Counted from the first letter of the stretch, positions 10,799 through 19,839 are shown. The stretch: DNA of 64,000 bases from Cavia porcellus (GCF_034190915.1 NW_026947544.1:3136001-3200000); one strand, 5' to 3'. The notes: a model not told the origin generated them from the letters alone. Numbers and translations are program-made.

Positions 10799-12739
10799 AT
10801 GGGGAACATATTTTCTAACTCCCAAAAGACACCTTTAAAATGCCTAATTTCCAATTTACGTACTCTAAAAATTAAAGGTACCATAAAAACTAAACAACTA
10901 ACTTTTTACTGCCAGGAGGTCTGGCCAACCTACCCGCTTATCGGCAAGCCTTGGCCCAAACAAGGAACATTTGACCCCTGCATTCTCAGGAACTTGTATG
11001 ATTTTTGTCAAGCTGGCAACAAGTTATTAGAACTCCCTTACGTCCAAGCCTTTCTTATTCTGAGAACACGCCCATCTCTCATTAAGTCTTGTGCTCCCGC
11101 TGAGATACTTTTAGCTAACTCTACTGCGCCGCAAACTTTTCCGTCCTGCCCTCCAGTGTTTTTCCGGCCGCCGCCTGCCTACCACCAAACTCGTTCCCTG
11201 CTGTTACCTCCCGCCGGACCACTCTCTCCTCCCTCTATGCCTGATTCTCTCAGCAGCTCTAATCCCTCTCCGTTGTTGCAGATACCTCCCGCGGTGCGAT
11301 CATCTCCCTCTCCACCTTCCAGGACCCATAACTCTCCCAGCAGCTCTAATCCCTCTGTGTCACAGTTATCTCCCTGTGTTCGATCCTCTCCCCCTCTGTC
11401 TCCGGGGACCCATATCTCTCCCAGTGGCTCTGATCCTTCTGTTAGCGCTTCCCCGCAGTCTCTGACTTCTTCTCCTGAGAATTCTGTATCCCCTACAGCA
11501 TTCTCACCGCCCGCCCATACTAGGTCTCGGTCGCTATGTCCTTCCAGCAGGTCGCGTGATTGTTCCAGCTTGCGCGGGGAACAGTCGCCATGTTGCAACC
11601 CTCTGCCATGTGGCATGGCGCCGCCATGTTCCGGAGGGCCACATGGCGACAGGGCGCCGCCATGTTTCGGGCCACGTGACAGGGCGCCGCCATGTTCCCA
11701 GGACCCTCACTGTCAACAGGCGTCTCCTTGTGGCTCCTCTTGTGAACTACAACAGCCGCCCTGTTGCAGTGCACATGACGCTTCATTGTGCTGCCAACAG
11801 CAGTCCTCTGGCTGCAAGGCACACAGTGAGACGCCATCTGCTCGTGTTTCCCAGGGTGACTGGCAGCAGCTCTGTAGCTGCTCTACAGATGATTGCTCAC
11901 ATGCGCCTACCGGAAGGATGGCTGCTCAATGGCCCTCTGCTCCAGAATCTCCTCAGGCTCTGCTACCTCTTCGGGAGCAAGCTGGCTCCGAGGGGCTTGT
12001 TAACATCCATGTGTCTTTTTCCTTTTCTGATCTATCCCAGACTGTCCATAAATTAGGTAGCTTTTCTGTTGACCCACAGAATTATATCAGACAATCTGAA
12101 TTCATTACTAATTGTTATGATTTACATTTTAAGGATGTTTATGTGATTCTAGATACCTCTCTCATCTCACAAGAACGGAATCAGCTGTGGCAAGCAGTTC
12201 GAGAAAAAGCTGATCACAGACATGAGGTAAACACCGCTGGTAATGACTCTAGGCCTATAGCTGTGCCAGAGCAGGACAAGCATACTAACTATAACAAACT
12301 TTTAAAACAGGTCCAGGAGGCTAATCAAAACCCAGCTGTGTTCCTTTCTAATCCTCGAGCCCCACAAGCAGTTCCAGCTTCGCGAGCTGTGTCAGGCTGC
12401 CTCCCAGCCCCTCCCCCATGCGCCGTCCCAGCCCCTCCCTCCCCTGTGTGTCGCCGTCGCCGCCGCTGCCACCTTACACGTTTCCGGGGGCAGTCCGAGC
12501 CCGCCCCTGCGCGCTACATCCCAGCGCTTGCCCCACCCCCTGGGCGTGCTCTGCTGGAGCGCCGTGAAACAGCAGCTCAGCGGCTCCGCTCAGCCATGCT
12601 TTTTTTTTTTACAATTTGGCTCCGCTCAAAAGATGCTTTTTTATTACAATTCTCAAACCATTTAATCAAGGTTATTGGCCACCTGATAATTTTACCAGCC
12701 TTGTTTATCAAGCAAAGCCTTCACCAATCTCCTGTTTAA
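10799..12739 (+). CDS. gag: gag of provirus 1, open but with internal deletion and altered 3' end
   Basis: The start at 10799 is preferred to the in-frame ATG at 10784 because it gives M-G-N-I-F-S-N-S, an N-myristoylation signal. Residues 1-105 are matrix-like (W-P-T-Y-P-L, G-T-F-D-P). About 110-400 is Pro/Ser/Cys-rich with tandem repeats. About 400-475 is the capsid N-domain (F-S-F-S-D-L-S-Q, L-G-S-F-S-V-D-P). About 495-520 is a capsid C-domain scrap (N-Y-N-K-L-L-K-Q, N-P-A-V-F-L). Part of the capsid between these is missing. After about residue 522 the frame enters a GC-rich non-gag module with an arginine run. Gag forms the particle at the membrane, but this product lacks nucleocapsid and could not assemble normally. 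Confidence 0.8.
   Translation: MGNIFSNSQKTPLKCLISNLRTLKIKGTIKTKQLTFYCQEVWPTYPLIGKPWPKQGTFDPCILRNLYDFCQAGNKLLELPYVQAFLILRTRPSLIKSCAPAEILLANSTAPQTFPSCPPVFFRPPPAYHQTRSLLLPPAGPLSPPSMPDSLSSSNPSPLLQIPPAVRSSPSPPSRTHNSPSSSNPSVSQLSPCVRSSPPLSPGTHISPSGSDPSVSASPQSLTSSPENSVSPTAFSPPAHTRSRSLCPSSRSRDCSSLRGEQSPCCNPLPCGMAPPCSGGPHGDRAPPCFGPRDRAPPCSQDPHCQQASPCGSSCELQQPPCCSAHDASLCCQQQSSGCKAHSETPSARVSQGDWQQLCSCSTDDCSHAPTGRMAAQWPSAPESPQALLPLREQAGSEGLVNIHVSFSFSDLSQTVHKLGSFSVDPQNYIRQSEFITNCYDLHFKDVYVILDTSLISQERNQLWQAVREKADHRHEVNTAGNDSRPIAVPEQDKHTNYNKLLKQVQEANQNPAVFLSNPRAPQAVPASRAVSGCLPAPPPCAVPAPPSPVCRRRRRCHLTRFRGQSEPAPARYIPALAPPPGRALLERRETAAQRLRSAMLFFFTIWLRSKDAFLLQFSNHLIKVIGHLIILPALFIKQSLHQSPV
11245..11460 (+). repeat. 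Degenerate ~80-bp repeats in gag proline/serine region
   Basis: The phrase S-S-S-N-P-S (or S-G-S-D-P-S) recurs three times at about 28-residue spacing, with intervening V-R-S-S-P and T-H-x-S-P motifs. This low-complexity linker between matrix and capsid has grown by tandem duplication. The minus-strand frame of 145 codons here is its shadow. Confidence 0.7.
11586..11696 (+). promoter_or_regulatory. Cluster of four YY1-like sites in gag
   Basis: CGCCATGTT occurs at 11586-11594, 11622-11630, 11658-11666 and 11688-11696, spaced 36, 36 and 30 bp. The last three share a longer GGCGCCGCCATGTT core. CCGCCATNTT is the YY1 motif, and YY1 sites regulate many ERVs and L1s. The LTRs carry CGCCATCTT as well. 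The sequence is also translated as part of gag, so the repeat could be fortuitous. Confidence 0.6.
12362..12610 (+). other. GC-rich, CpG-rich module downstream of gag (provirus 1)
   Basis: This block has many CpGs and C-runs, ends with a duplicated ggctccgctca motif and T-runs, and does not resemble gag or NC. A diverged relative lies on the minus strand of provirus 2 at about 24300-23840, also followed by ttctcaaaccatttaatcaagg. It is therefore part of the subfamily and not a later insertion. Its origin is unknown; a captured host GC-rich segment is one possibility. Confidence 0.6.
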
Positions 12740-13089
12740 CAACTAAGGTTATAAATTCCTTTTTGCTGGGAACCACTAGCTCTATTTCAAGACAAGGGTT
12801 TTCTTCAAAGTTTTATTTTATTTGTCTTGGTTCATACTACTGCAAATAACAACTTTAAAAGTAAATGTATTCAGAATTTGACAGTATTAGATCAGTTTTG
12901 ATAGATTTATTCATAAGATTGCTAAACCTTTACTGCAAAATGTTTCCATTAAAGCCTGCTCTCTAATCCAAAATGCCAATATTAAATTCCTGCATACTTA
13001 CTTAATTCTACTATAGTCCAAATCCCAAACAAAAAGGCAAAACTTGACCTTCAAACCTTATAGAGATCTTAATATGTTTTTTTTATATT

Positions 13090-13240
13090 TTTAACACTTG
13101 TGACACTTGGAGTTCTGAGACAGGTAAACCTACACAAGGTGGAGCTGCCTGCCCCCTCCATGGACCATGCTCAAATGTAGCAGAAGATACTGTGCAAGAA
13201 AATGCCCCATCCTGGCATTCTTTGAGACCTTACTCCAGGG
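13090..13240 (+). pseudogene. Nucleocapsid zinc-knuckle remnant (provirus 1)
   Basis: Around 13170-13210 the plus strand reads C-S-R-R-Y-C-A-R-K-C-P where provirus 2 (minus, 22880-22925) reads C-L-K-C-S-G-R-H-W-A-R-E-C-P. The CCHC knuckle that binds viral RNA has lost its His (Y here), and spacing is one residue short in provirus 2. The frame is broken on both sides. Confidence 0.6.
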
Positions 13241-13414
13241 CTACTGGACTGTCCTAGCCACCAGAGAGTGGGTAAGCCATCCTAAGTTCTAGCCCTCATA
13301 GGAAATGTCGACACTGCGATTCGTCACCGACAGAAAATTGCTGCTGAAGACTGAGGAAGTTCAAGGCAACAACAGCCCCCTTTAAGGTGTCCTTCTCAGA
13401 TTCCAAGTCTCACT

Positions 13415-13800
13415 AAAGTCTCAGGTAAGACATTCTCTATATTTGTGGACATAGAGGCCATATATACAGAGGTCTTCCTGAGTATTCAGGCTGCTATATT
13501 AAGTCCTCAATCTCTGGGGGTATTGATGGTCAACCTATGCCATTTACAAACAGGGCCTATTTTGTGCAGGTCCCAGTCGTAAATCTTAAAATGCCTTTTA
13601 TACAGGCTGACTTAGACACACTGAGGCCTCAACAGCTTCCACCTGTTGTTGCTGGTGGACCCTTCCTCAGTGATATAGACCACCCCCTTCCTTTCTTGTT
13701 CACCAATTTGTCAGACAACCCTGGTCAAGACTCTCAGATACATTTTTGTCTTCTCACTTGGTTTATACTTTTTCAGGATACATAAAAGCCTTTCTCATAC
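13415..13800 (+). pseudogene. Protease and RT remnants (provirus 1)
   Basis: A stretch T-F-S-I-F-V-D-I-E-A-I-Y-T-E (from about 13428) lines up with the aspartic protease active site, but the catalytic D-T/S-G triplet reads D-I-E. Soon after comes V-V-N-L-K-M-P-F (13568-13590), a decayed version of the RT block that reads L-N-L-K-N-A-F-Y-S in provirus 2. Most of RT and all of RNase H are absent before the integrase tail at 13800. Confidence 0.65.
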
Positions 13801-13985
13801 TTGCTAAATTTCTGTTACAGCAAATCATTCCAAGGACTACAACCAGGTTACAGTGACCCATGCCTAAGTCAAAGTTGCTGGACTCCCAGCCCTAAATCTC
13901 ATCATTCTGAGTGGTCATCTCATCTTCTGTTGCCTACCCATCTCCGTCTCACAAAGGCCTCGCAGCCACAGTTAACAGGCTAAGT
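13801..13985 (+). pseudogene. Integrase C-terminal remnant (provirus 1)
   Basis: Broken frames give L-Q-P-G-Y, then V-A-G-L-P, then S-E-W-S-S-H-L-L. The same segment in provirus 2 reads L-Q-P-G-Y-C-D-P-Y-L-I-F-L, followed by V-A-R-L-P-S-W-F-H. This is the layout of the integrase C-terminal GPY/F-type domain that precedes env in class I pol genes. No core domain is present. Confidence 0.65.
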
Positions 13986-13999
13986 CATGTTTTGTTATC

Positions 14000-14540
14000 C
14001 ACTTTGGTTCCTAATTTCTTACATTCTATTAATGATCATTTTTACAGCAGGACTCTTTAGCAGTATTGCCTACAGACTCCAACGTCATGCATACCAGAGA
14101 CAAGCCTTACCAACCTACCGTCTTAACTTTTATGCTTTCAGATGGGGGAGAAAGCACCACTCATAACTCTACTCCTCCTAACCCCACGTTTAATTTTCAG
14201 AATTCTGCCTCACCATGGAAATGTTTCTACCTCAACATGGTCCTGATAGAATGATATGTCTAAATCAAAGGCACCTTTCCTTCTACCTCACCTGGGTCCT
14301 TAAATATGACAGTGCCATATCTCCTCATAACATCTTGTCTCTTTGTTTTTCCACTCTGACATACGTGCATTCACCAGTGAAGCTGTCCTGGCCAAAACAC
14401 CTGGCACCAGCATCTACCTGGGCATCAGCCTTCATCCCGTCGACTCCCCTAGGCTCCAGTGCAGCACCCTTTGCCAGCAGGAAGTAGTTAAAGAGAGAAG
14501 TCTTCGCCCCTTTTCATAATAATAACCATAAGACGGGATA
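14000..14540 (+). pseudogene. env and 3' region remnants (provirus 1)
   Basis: Short frames (14066-14254, 14215-14487) have homologous counterparts in provirus 2 (21486-21866, minus), for example L-T-Y-V-H-S-P-V-K-L-S-W and H-L-A-P-A-S-T-W. They lie where env should be but cover only about 500 bp, against the usual 1.5-2 kb. I cannot assign subdomains. A short purine-rich stretch, aagacggga, precedes the 3' LTR. Confidence 0.4.
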
Positions 14541-14905
14541 TGAAAGGTTTTGGCCCAGACAGGACACTGTAGCCAGGAAAGCCACAACTGGAAGCAGGAA
14601 GCCCCATCTTGCCCTGCCCCTAGGAAGTTACCTGTGACGCCATCTTCCCGCCCCTGGGAATTTACATATGGCGCCAAACCTAGGACCAATGGGCTACCTG
14701 TGTATCCCTAATGCCCGCCTTAGGTTCCACCCCAAACCGAGGTTATTTACAGGCCCCCACGCCGTGTGTCTGCCAGAGAGATCGCCGGACGCCAGCGGTG
14801 GGGTGCCGGTCATCTCTCTCCGTGTTCTCAGAATAAAGGCTGCTTTTTATTTTATATTTCTCATCTTTTGTTAATATTTTTCATCTTTTGGAAATAACTC
14901 TATCA
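14541..14905 (+). mobile_element. 3' LTR of provirus 1
   Basis: It is 365 bp, the same length as the 5' LTR, with six substitutions between them (for example tcttctcg to tcttcccg, and ccgctttg to ctgctttt). AATAAA lies at 14832-14837 and the YY1-like CGCCATCTT at 14638-14646. GTATA follows immediately. Confidence 0.95.
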
Positions 14906-15150
14906 GTATAGCTCTATTCAATATTCTGTTTTGATAAGTTCTATATTTCATCTCATTTTGATATACATGATTGAAAGAACAACTATTATAAAGATAACAA
15001 AATATACTGTGATACCTATTACTGTTATCCCGGTAACCTGCTGTGAAGTTCTGTATGAATTTCACTGGACAATCTTAGTTGACTTTATTCTGACTTGTTC
15101 TGTTGTATACTTTCAAAATAGAATCTAAAAAAAAATAGAGCCTCCAACAA

Positions 15151-15236
15151 TAGTCATGTCACAGAAAGCATTTTATTTTACATTTTAACTTAAAGACCAA
15201 ACCACCTCTTTTTAAATTTATTATCAGCCAATTACC

Positions 15237-15267
<31 letters not shown>

Positions 15268-16463
15268 TTTTAGACAACTTTAAAACCTTTAACAAAATCC
15301 TTGAAATGACCTGGCTTTTACTTGGTAAAGTTAATATGACCTCTAAAAGCCATAAATATACATGTATGTGTACATATGTTTCCATTTTAACCAGGAAAAA
15401 AATACTTTTAAAAAGGCATGCTGAGGTTGCAAGTAACCAATTGAGGACTAAAACATTAAACAAGACAGCACAATGTTACAGACACAACAAAGATTGATTC
15501 AAACAGGCAGACAGTTCCAAAGTACAATAACACTGAACATAAATACACATGGGCAAAAGGCCAAAGCTCCAAATGGGCCAGAGGCCCACACAAAAGGGCC
15601 GGGGCCCCAAATGAGCTGAAGCTACACATTACAAATGGGCGATAGCCCCCGGAGTCCAGTACAAAAGGAGCCCTCGTTCATGTGCAGTCATTGCGCTCAT
15701 CCAAATACAAATGGGCCAGAGCCCCAAACAGGCCCACGCCCAAACAAAGTTATGAATGGGCCCCAGAAGCCCTAAAATATGAAAAAAGGGGGAAGAGGCT
15801 CCCATGTCATGGTGGAGTTGTGCTGAATTTGGTCGCGGTCTGCTTCAGATCAGACTGGGAGGATGGGGGAAGGCCCAAATACATACCAATGGATAGCCTG
15901 GGCAATACTCATGTCAAGGGATCCAGCCAGAGGGCCAGATGCCATTTGTCCCTATCAGCCACTCCTGAGAAGCAAAACTCATTAGTCTTCCTTTGAAAAC
16001 AGGCTTCCCTAACCTGCAGCCCACCTCTCAAATTTTTCTTGAAGTGATCAAGCACAAGGTTAAGGGACATGCTGGATTTAGATTTAGTTTGCCCCGTGGT
16101 CGGCAGAGATGTCAGTTTTGCTCTCCTGTGGGAGAATCTAAGAGACAGAGATAAGATTGGGAGGAAGAGACAGAATAACAATGAGATGCCATTTTGGGTT
16201 CATAGAAGGAGTTTCTAGGAAAGAATGTTCTGTTAGATTTGGGGTAACAAAAGGGAGAACAGTTAGACCAAATGGACACACAAACAGACATACAAGACAA
16301 GACAAGCTGCAGCAAATGGCCTTTGCTCAAAAATTGGTCAAATTTTGGGACCTGGAGGAATGTACAAATTGACTGCAGTCCAAACAAACCCTGCAGAGTA
16401 TTTACTCTTAGGTGTTCAGAATTGAGTCTGGGGTCTTGCTCCCATCCCAGGGGAGTCCCAAAA
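15151..16463 (-). pseudogene. Leader and gag 5' remnant of provirus A
   Basis: The minus strand reads from a primer site at 16460-16443 (TTT spacer, then TGGGACTCCCCTGGG; best like tRNA-Pro but imperfect) through a leader of about 370 bp to an ATG at 16070. M-S-L-N-L-V-L-D-H-F-K-K follows, resembling the start of class I matrix. The remainder to 15500 is frameshifted, Gly/Pro-rich in translation and rich in a repeated caaatgggccagag-type phrase. A 28-base T run at 15237-15264 may be an antisense retroposon tail, but I found no matching duplication. Confidence 0.55.
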
Positions 16464-16845
16464 TGTGATAACTCAGACACCAGAATAAAATGAAGGGAGC
16501 AAGAACTTATTTTATTTTATTTTATTATTTTAGGCCAGGCCTGGTGACACAATCTCCAGAAGCCAATTTGGAGACTATGTGCCTGACAGTTAAAAGTCAG
16601 GGCTTTTATCACAAACAGCTGCTGGTCTCACAATGCAAGGAGGGGGGTGGGCATGTGGCACACTATAGAACAGGAACAAGGAGATTACATCCCTTGGGAA
16701 GAGCAAGAACAGGTAAGGGTTGTGCTAACAAGCAAGTTTCCATGCAAACAAGCAAGTTTAGATTAGGTAGAAATCCTGTTTTCCTCAGCAGAGGATAGAG
16801 GTCTAGCAGTAATTAATAACTCCTGTTAGCTTATCTTAGCACCAC
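16464..16845 (-). mobile_element. 5' LTR of provirus A, left part
   Basis: Aligns with 6004-6390 of the 3' LTR, including the caatgcaaggaggggggtggg block and the aacaagcaagtttcc block. It stops at CACCAC, where a second LTR is inserted, and resumes at 17983 (atctgttatttgtagaggg), exactly where the intact 3' LTR continues. Confidence 0.9.
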
Positions 16846-17436
16846 TGTTGTACTCTAGGAAAAAATAGCTTCGTTATATGTGTATTATAGCAAAACCTGT
16901 AATGCGGCTTACTGTATGTGTTTTCCTCTGGGTGACCTAATTGATATGCTAATCATCACTCCCCTCTGTAAAGAGTTGTAAATCCCTAAAAACCTAGCCT
17001 AATTGATATGTTGACCAGTGTTGCCCTCTATAAACAACAGATGTGGTGCTAAAAGAAGCTAACAGGGGTTGTTAATCACTGTTAGACTTCTCTGTTCTCT
17101 GCTGAGGAAAACCAGGATGTTTCCCTGATTTAAACTTGTTTGAAGTAACTTACTTGTGTGCAGGGAGACTTGCTTGTTAGCATAACACTTACCTGACCTT
17201 GTTCCCCCTCCCCCAAAAGAGGAGAAATAATGTCACCACTTTCCTGCTCTGTAATGTGCCACACTGCCTTCCCCCTTTCCCTACCTGATGGTAGTCTGTC
17301 ATAAAATGTGCTAATTACACTGTTCTTAAGAAATACTTAACCTCGGGGCTGGGGATTTAGCTCAGCGGCATAAGCACCTGCCTTGCAAGCAGGCAGTCGT
17401 GAGTTCGATCCCTGGTACCGATAAAAACGAAAAAGA

Positions 17437-17470
<34 letters not shown>

Positions 17471-17978
17471 AATACTTAACCTCAAAGAAATTACAAAAAT
17501 GTCGTGGCTTAACCCTAATGCACCAAAAGGGTTAAGTTCCAAATCCTTGTAAAAACTTAGGTTTCAGCTTCTTGTAACTTTTGATCCCTTCACACCTGTT
17601 AGTGATAACAAGCTTTCCTGAGATAATTAACTTTCTACTTTCTTTTCCAAATATTATTGCAGATGTGCTATTCCAAGTTAATGCTTATCTGCAGGATGGG
17701 AGTAACTTGAAAGGCACCAAAGGCTCCTGAGGTTGTCAGAATTAAGTGGATAGCTTTACAGTTTCCAGATCTGGGTCAACAGCTTAATAGCTTTGCGGGT
17801 TTCTCCCCCCCCCCCCAACTTTTCTTGCTTTTAAATCCCCTTTCTTCAGTCTCTGGTTCACAGTCTCCAAATTGGCTTCTGGAGACTCATTGCCAGGCCT
17901 GGCCTAAATAAAGCCTTTGCTCCCCAAATTTCAGACCCTTGCTTCCTTGGACTTTATACCAAGGTCTGAGCTATCACA
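16846..17978 (+). mobile_element. Solo LTR nested in provirus A's 5' LTR (long LTR subtype)
   Basis: It begins TGTTGTACTC and ends CTATCACA, flanked by CCAC on both sides (16842-16845 and 17979-17982), a 4-bp duplication. Excluding the ID insertion it is about 990 bp. It shares its ends with the provirus A LTRs but carries about 400 bp more in the middle (about 17240-17850), as does the LTR at 32656-33610. AATAAA lies at 17907-17912. Confidence 0.9.
17345..17466 (+). repeat. ID SINE with perfect target duplication
   Basis: Begins GGGGCTGGGGATTTAGCTCAG (an A-box-like start), has GAGTTCGATCC as B box and a long A-tail. The 17-bp sequence AAGAAATACTTAACCTC flanks it at 17328-17344 and 17467-17483, a clear L1-type target duplication. 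It is tRNA-derived and RNA polymerase III-competent in principle; it is not a tRNA gene. Confidence 0.97.
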
Positions 17979-17982
17979 CCAC

Positions 17983-18170
17983 ATCTGTTATTTGTAGAGG
18001 GCAACAATGATTAACATATCAATTAGGTAAGATTTTACAATTCTTTACAGAGGAGAGCATTGATTAACATATCAATTGGGTCATCCAGAGGGAGAAGGAA
18101 AACATATATACACTATGGCCATCTTACAGGTTTGGCTATAATAATGAATTTATTTTCCTGGAGTACAACA
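17983..18170 (-). mobile_element. 5' LTR of provirus A, right part
   Basis: Continues the interrupted LTR and on the minus strand starts TGTTGTACTCCAGG. It matches 6403-6590 closely. The TCAT target copy follows at 18171. Confidence 0.9.
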
Positions 18171-18174
18171 TCAT

Positions 18175-19839
18175 CCTTTACAATTGAAACAGGCAGGTAC
18201 CACCATCTTTAAACTACAGATGCTCTGAACACTTGCCTGCAACATCTGTATCCTCTTTGCCTTGATCCTGTGACATTTTGGCTCATAATTAACTAAAGAT
18301 TTTCTGTTTCATTGTTACTTAATATGTGCAAGACACAAGTTTAAATACTTTTTTTCTGTTACCACCTTCCTTTAAGGTAAAGTGTTTTTTGAAACTACCT
18401 TGGCCAATGCCCTGGCGCAAGAGTTAGTGCTACCATTTGGTTTTTCATTAGAGAAGGTGTCACAATGAGATAATACCCCATGAATTAGAATTAAAATAGA
18501 ACTGGCTTGGGCTCTCTTTTAGTTTAGACCTTTGGGGAAAACCAATGATATATATTTTATAGAAGCTCTTTGTACTATTGAAAACTTATAAAGTTCACCC
18601 TCACATATTTAGGAGTTTATTTAAGCATACCTTCCTTAGCACATCTAGGACACAATAATTTTCATCTGTTTCCAAATGTGCAAATTCATCAAAACATCTG
18701 CAGAGGAAGCCTACTATCCTCAAAGAAACAGTAAATTTACAACATGTGTTACAGGGCTTGAGAGAACAATGAGAGCTCTAACATGAGAGCTTAAGTCACT
18801 CTGGGCCAGAGAATAACAAGAGAATAACAAGAGAACACCTAGAGAGTTTTATCTCTCACTCATGGAGGTATGCAGGAGTGGACAATACATAAGTGATAAT
18901 TTCTTTACTGGGTTGGCTGTTGATGGCAGGTTAGTTTGTCAGGATCCACCTTGCACTGAGTTGGGCTGTAAGATTGCAGTCCCTAGTTGATGTAAGCATG
19001 CTAAATGACATAATAGAAATGTTAAAACTCCCAACACAGTACATATATGATGAATCAAATTTCTTTTGCCTTAATTGAAGAATGCATTCTAAGCACCAAC
19101 CAAGGTTAAAAGTAGAAAAACTTATTAAGTGTGAGAGACACAACTCCTGATAGTTTGGTTGGATTTCAACCAGAACTCCAAGGAATCTACTTTTCAGGGT
19201 AGACATGATACAGAAAATAATGAGGTGTGTACAAAGTCAGGAGGTGGGAACAACATGGGACAAAACGATGATTAGCTAATAGATTTTAAGTATTGTGAGT
19301 TGGTAATATTGAACACGCAGAGAAACAAGTCCTGCAGCAAGTGTACACATGAGGAACAAAACAGTTTCACAGTGGGATGTGTCCAGGGGTAATTTGTCAT
19401 CCACCAAGTTCATGATTATCTATGTAGACTTTATTGGAATAAGTGTTACCCCATTTCTTATCTCTAGGGAGAGTAGAGAAATAGCCATTCCATCTTTGTG
19501 TTAAGGCTTGACTCTAATAGATGCATTTCTGTCCACAATTGTAATGTGTATTCATATGTTCTATTGATATTTTCATATTTTCTATTGAGAGACTGTGTTT
19601 GTTTGCCTATAATACTTCTATTTGATTCAGACATCTATAGTACAGGGACAGGACTTTGGGTGAACACAAAGGTGTCATCCTAGCAATGGCTTCTCAGTTT
19701 ACTTCTCAGCTTTCAGCTTACTTGATCTAGAGTATAGAAGATCACCAGAATGGTTCTTCTTGAATAAAGGGCAATTATTTGCTCTTTAGCTAAACCTTCT
19801 CCTATCTCCATTTGCAAATGTGTATACAGCTGGCTAAGC
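18175..19839. other. Intergenic DNA, no gene supported
   Basis: Several frames of 60-90 codons occur (for example 18931-19206 minus) without a recognisable domain. A small direct repeat, agagaataacaa, lies near 18810. I see no RNA gene. Confidence 0.5.

Larger units (their letters stand above)
9873..14905 (+). mobile_element. Provirus 1: young class I ERV, defective
   Basis: Two 365-bp LTRs (9873-10237 and 14541-14905) both start TGAAAGG and end CTATCA. They are flanked by a perfect 5-bp target duplication GTATA (9868-9872 and 14906-14910). By my alignment the LTRs differ at 6 of 365 positions (about 1.6%), which indicates a recent insertion. Order inside: tRNA-His-like primer site, leader with a splice donor, long open gag, GC-rich module, NC, broken protease, RT scraps, integrase tail, env scraps and 3' LTR. 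Pol is mostly deleted, so it could move only with help from another element. Confidence 0.95.
9357..15136 (+). mobile_element. ORF-less L1-like retroposon, split by provirus 1
   Basis: Removing provirus 1 and one copy of its target duplication (9873-14910) leaves about 742 bp: three tandem GC-rich units (9361-9690), a middle block (about 9700-9872), an AT-rich 3' block (14911-15120) and a short A-tail. The middle and 3' blocks match, in order, the minus strand of the element at 60165-60786, for example ttctttgaaggcaaata, tagctctattcaatattct and actttcaaaatagaat. The 14-bp flanking duplication and A-tail are signs of L1-mediated retroposition. No ORF is present. It landed inside provirus A. 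Confidence 0.8.
6004..18170 (-). mobile_element. Provirus A: class I (gammaretrovirus-like) ERV, nested and defective
   Basis: Two LTRs in the same minus orientation (6004-6590, and 16464-16845 joined to 17983-18170) bound gag, pol and env remnants in the expected minus-strand order. The 4-bp target duplication TCAT lies at 6000-6003 and 18171-18174, as is usual for ERV1-class integrases. Without later insertions the internal region is only about 4 kb, so much of gag, RT and env is deleted. It was invaded by a retroposon at 9357-15136 (which contains provirus 1) and by another LTR at 16846-17978. No frame is intact. Confidence 0.88.

Noticed and set aside
11520..11837. Minus-strand frame with repeated M-A-A-P-C
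   Set aside because: It is antisense to the repeated CGCCATGTT array in gag; the repeats make frames on both strands.
10784..12739. 651-codon open frame as a host gene
   Set aside because: It lies between matched LTRs, starts with a myristoylated matrix motif and contains capsid motifs; it is gag of provirus 1 plus a GC-rich tail.
15237..15434. Separate antisense retroposon with a 28-T tail
   Set aside because: The CCAATT near both ends does not extend to a convincing target duplication, and the boundaries do not abut the T run properly.
17345..17466. tRNA gene
   Set aside because: A and B boxes are present, but there is no cloverleaf-consistent length; the A-tail and 17-bp duplication show an ID SINE.
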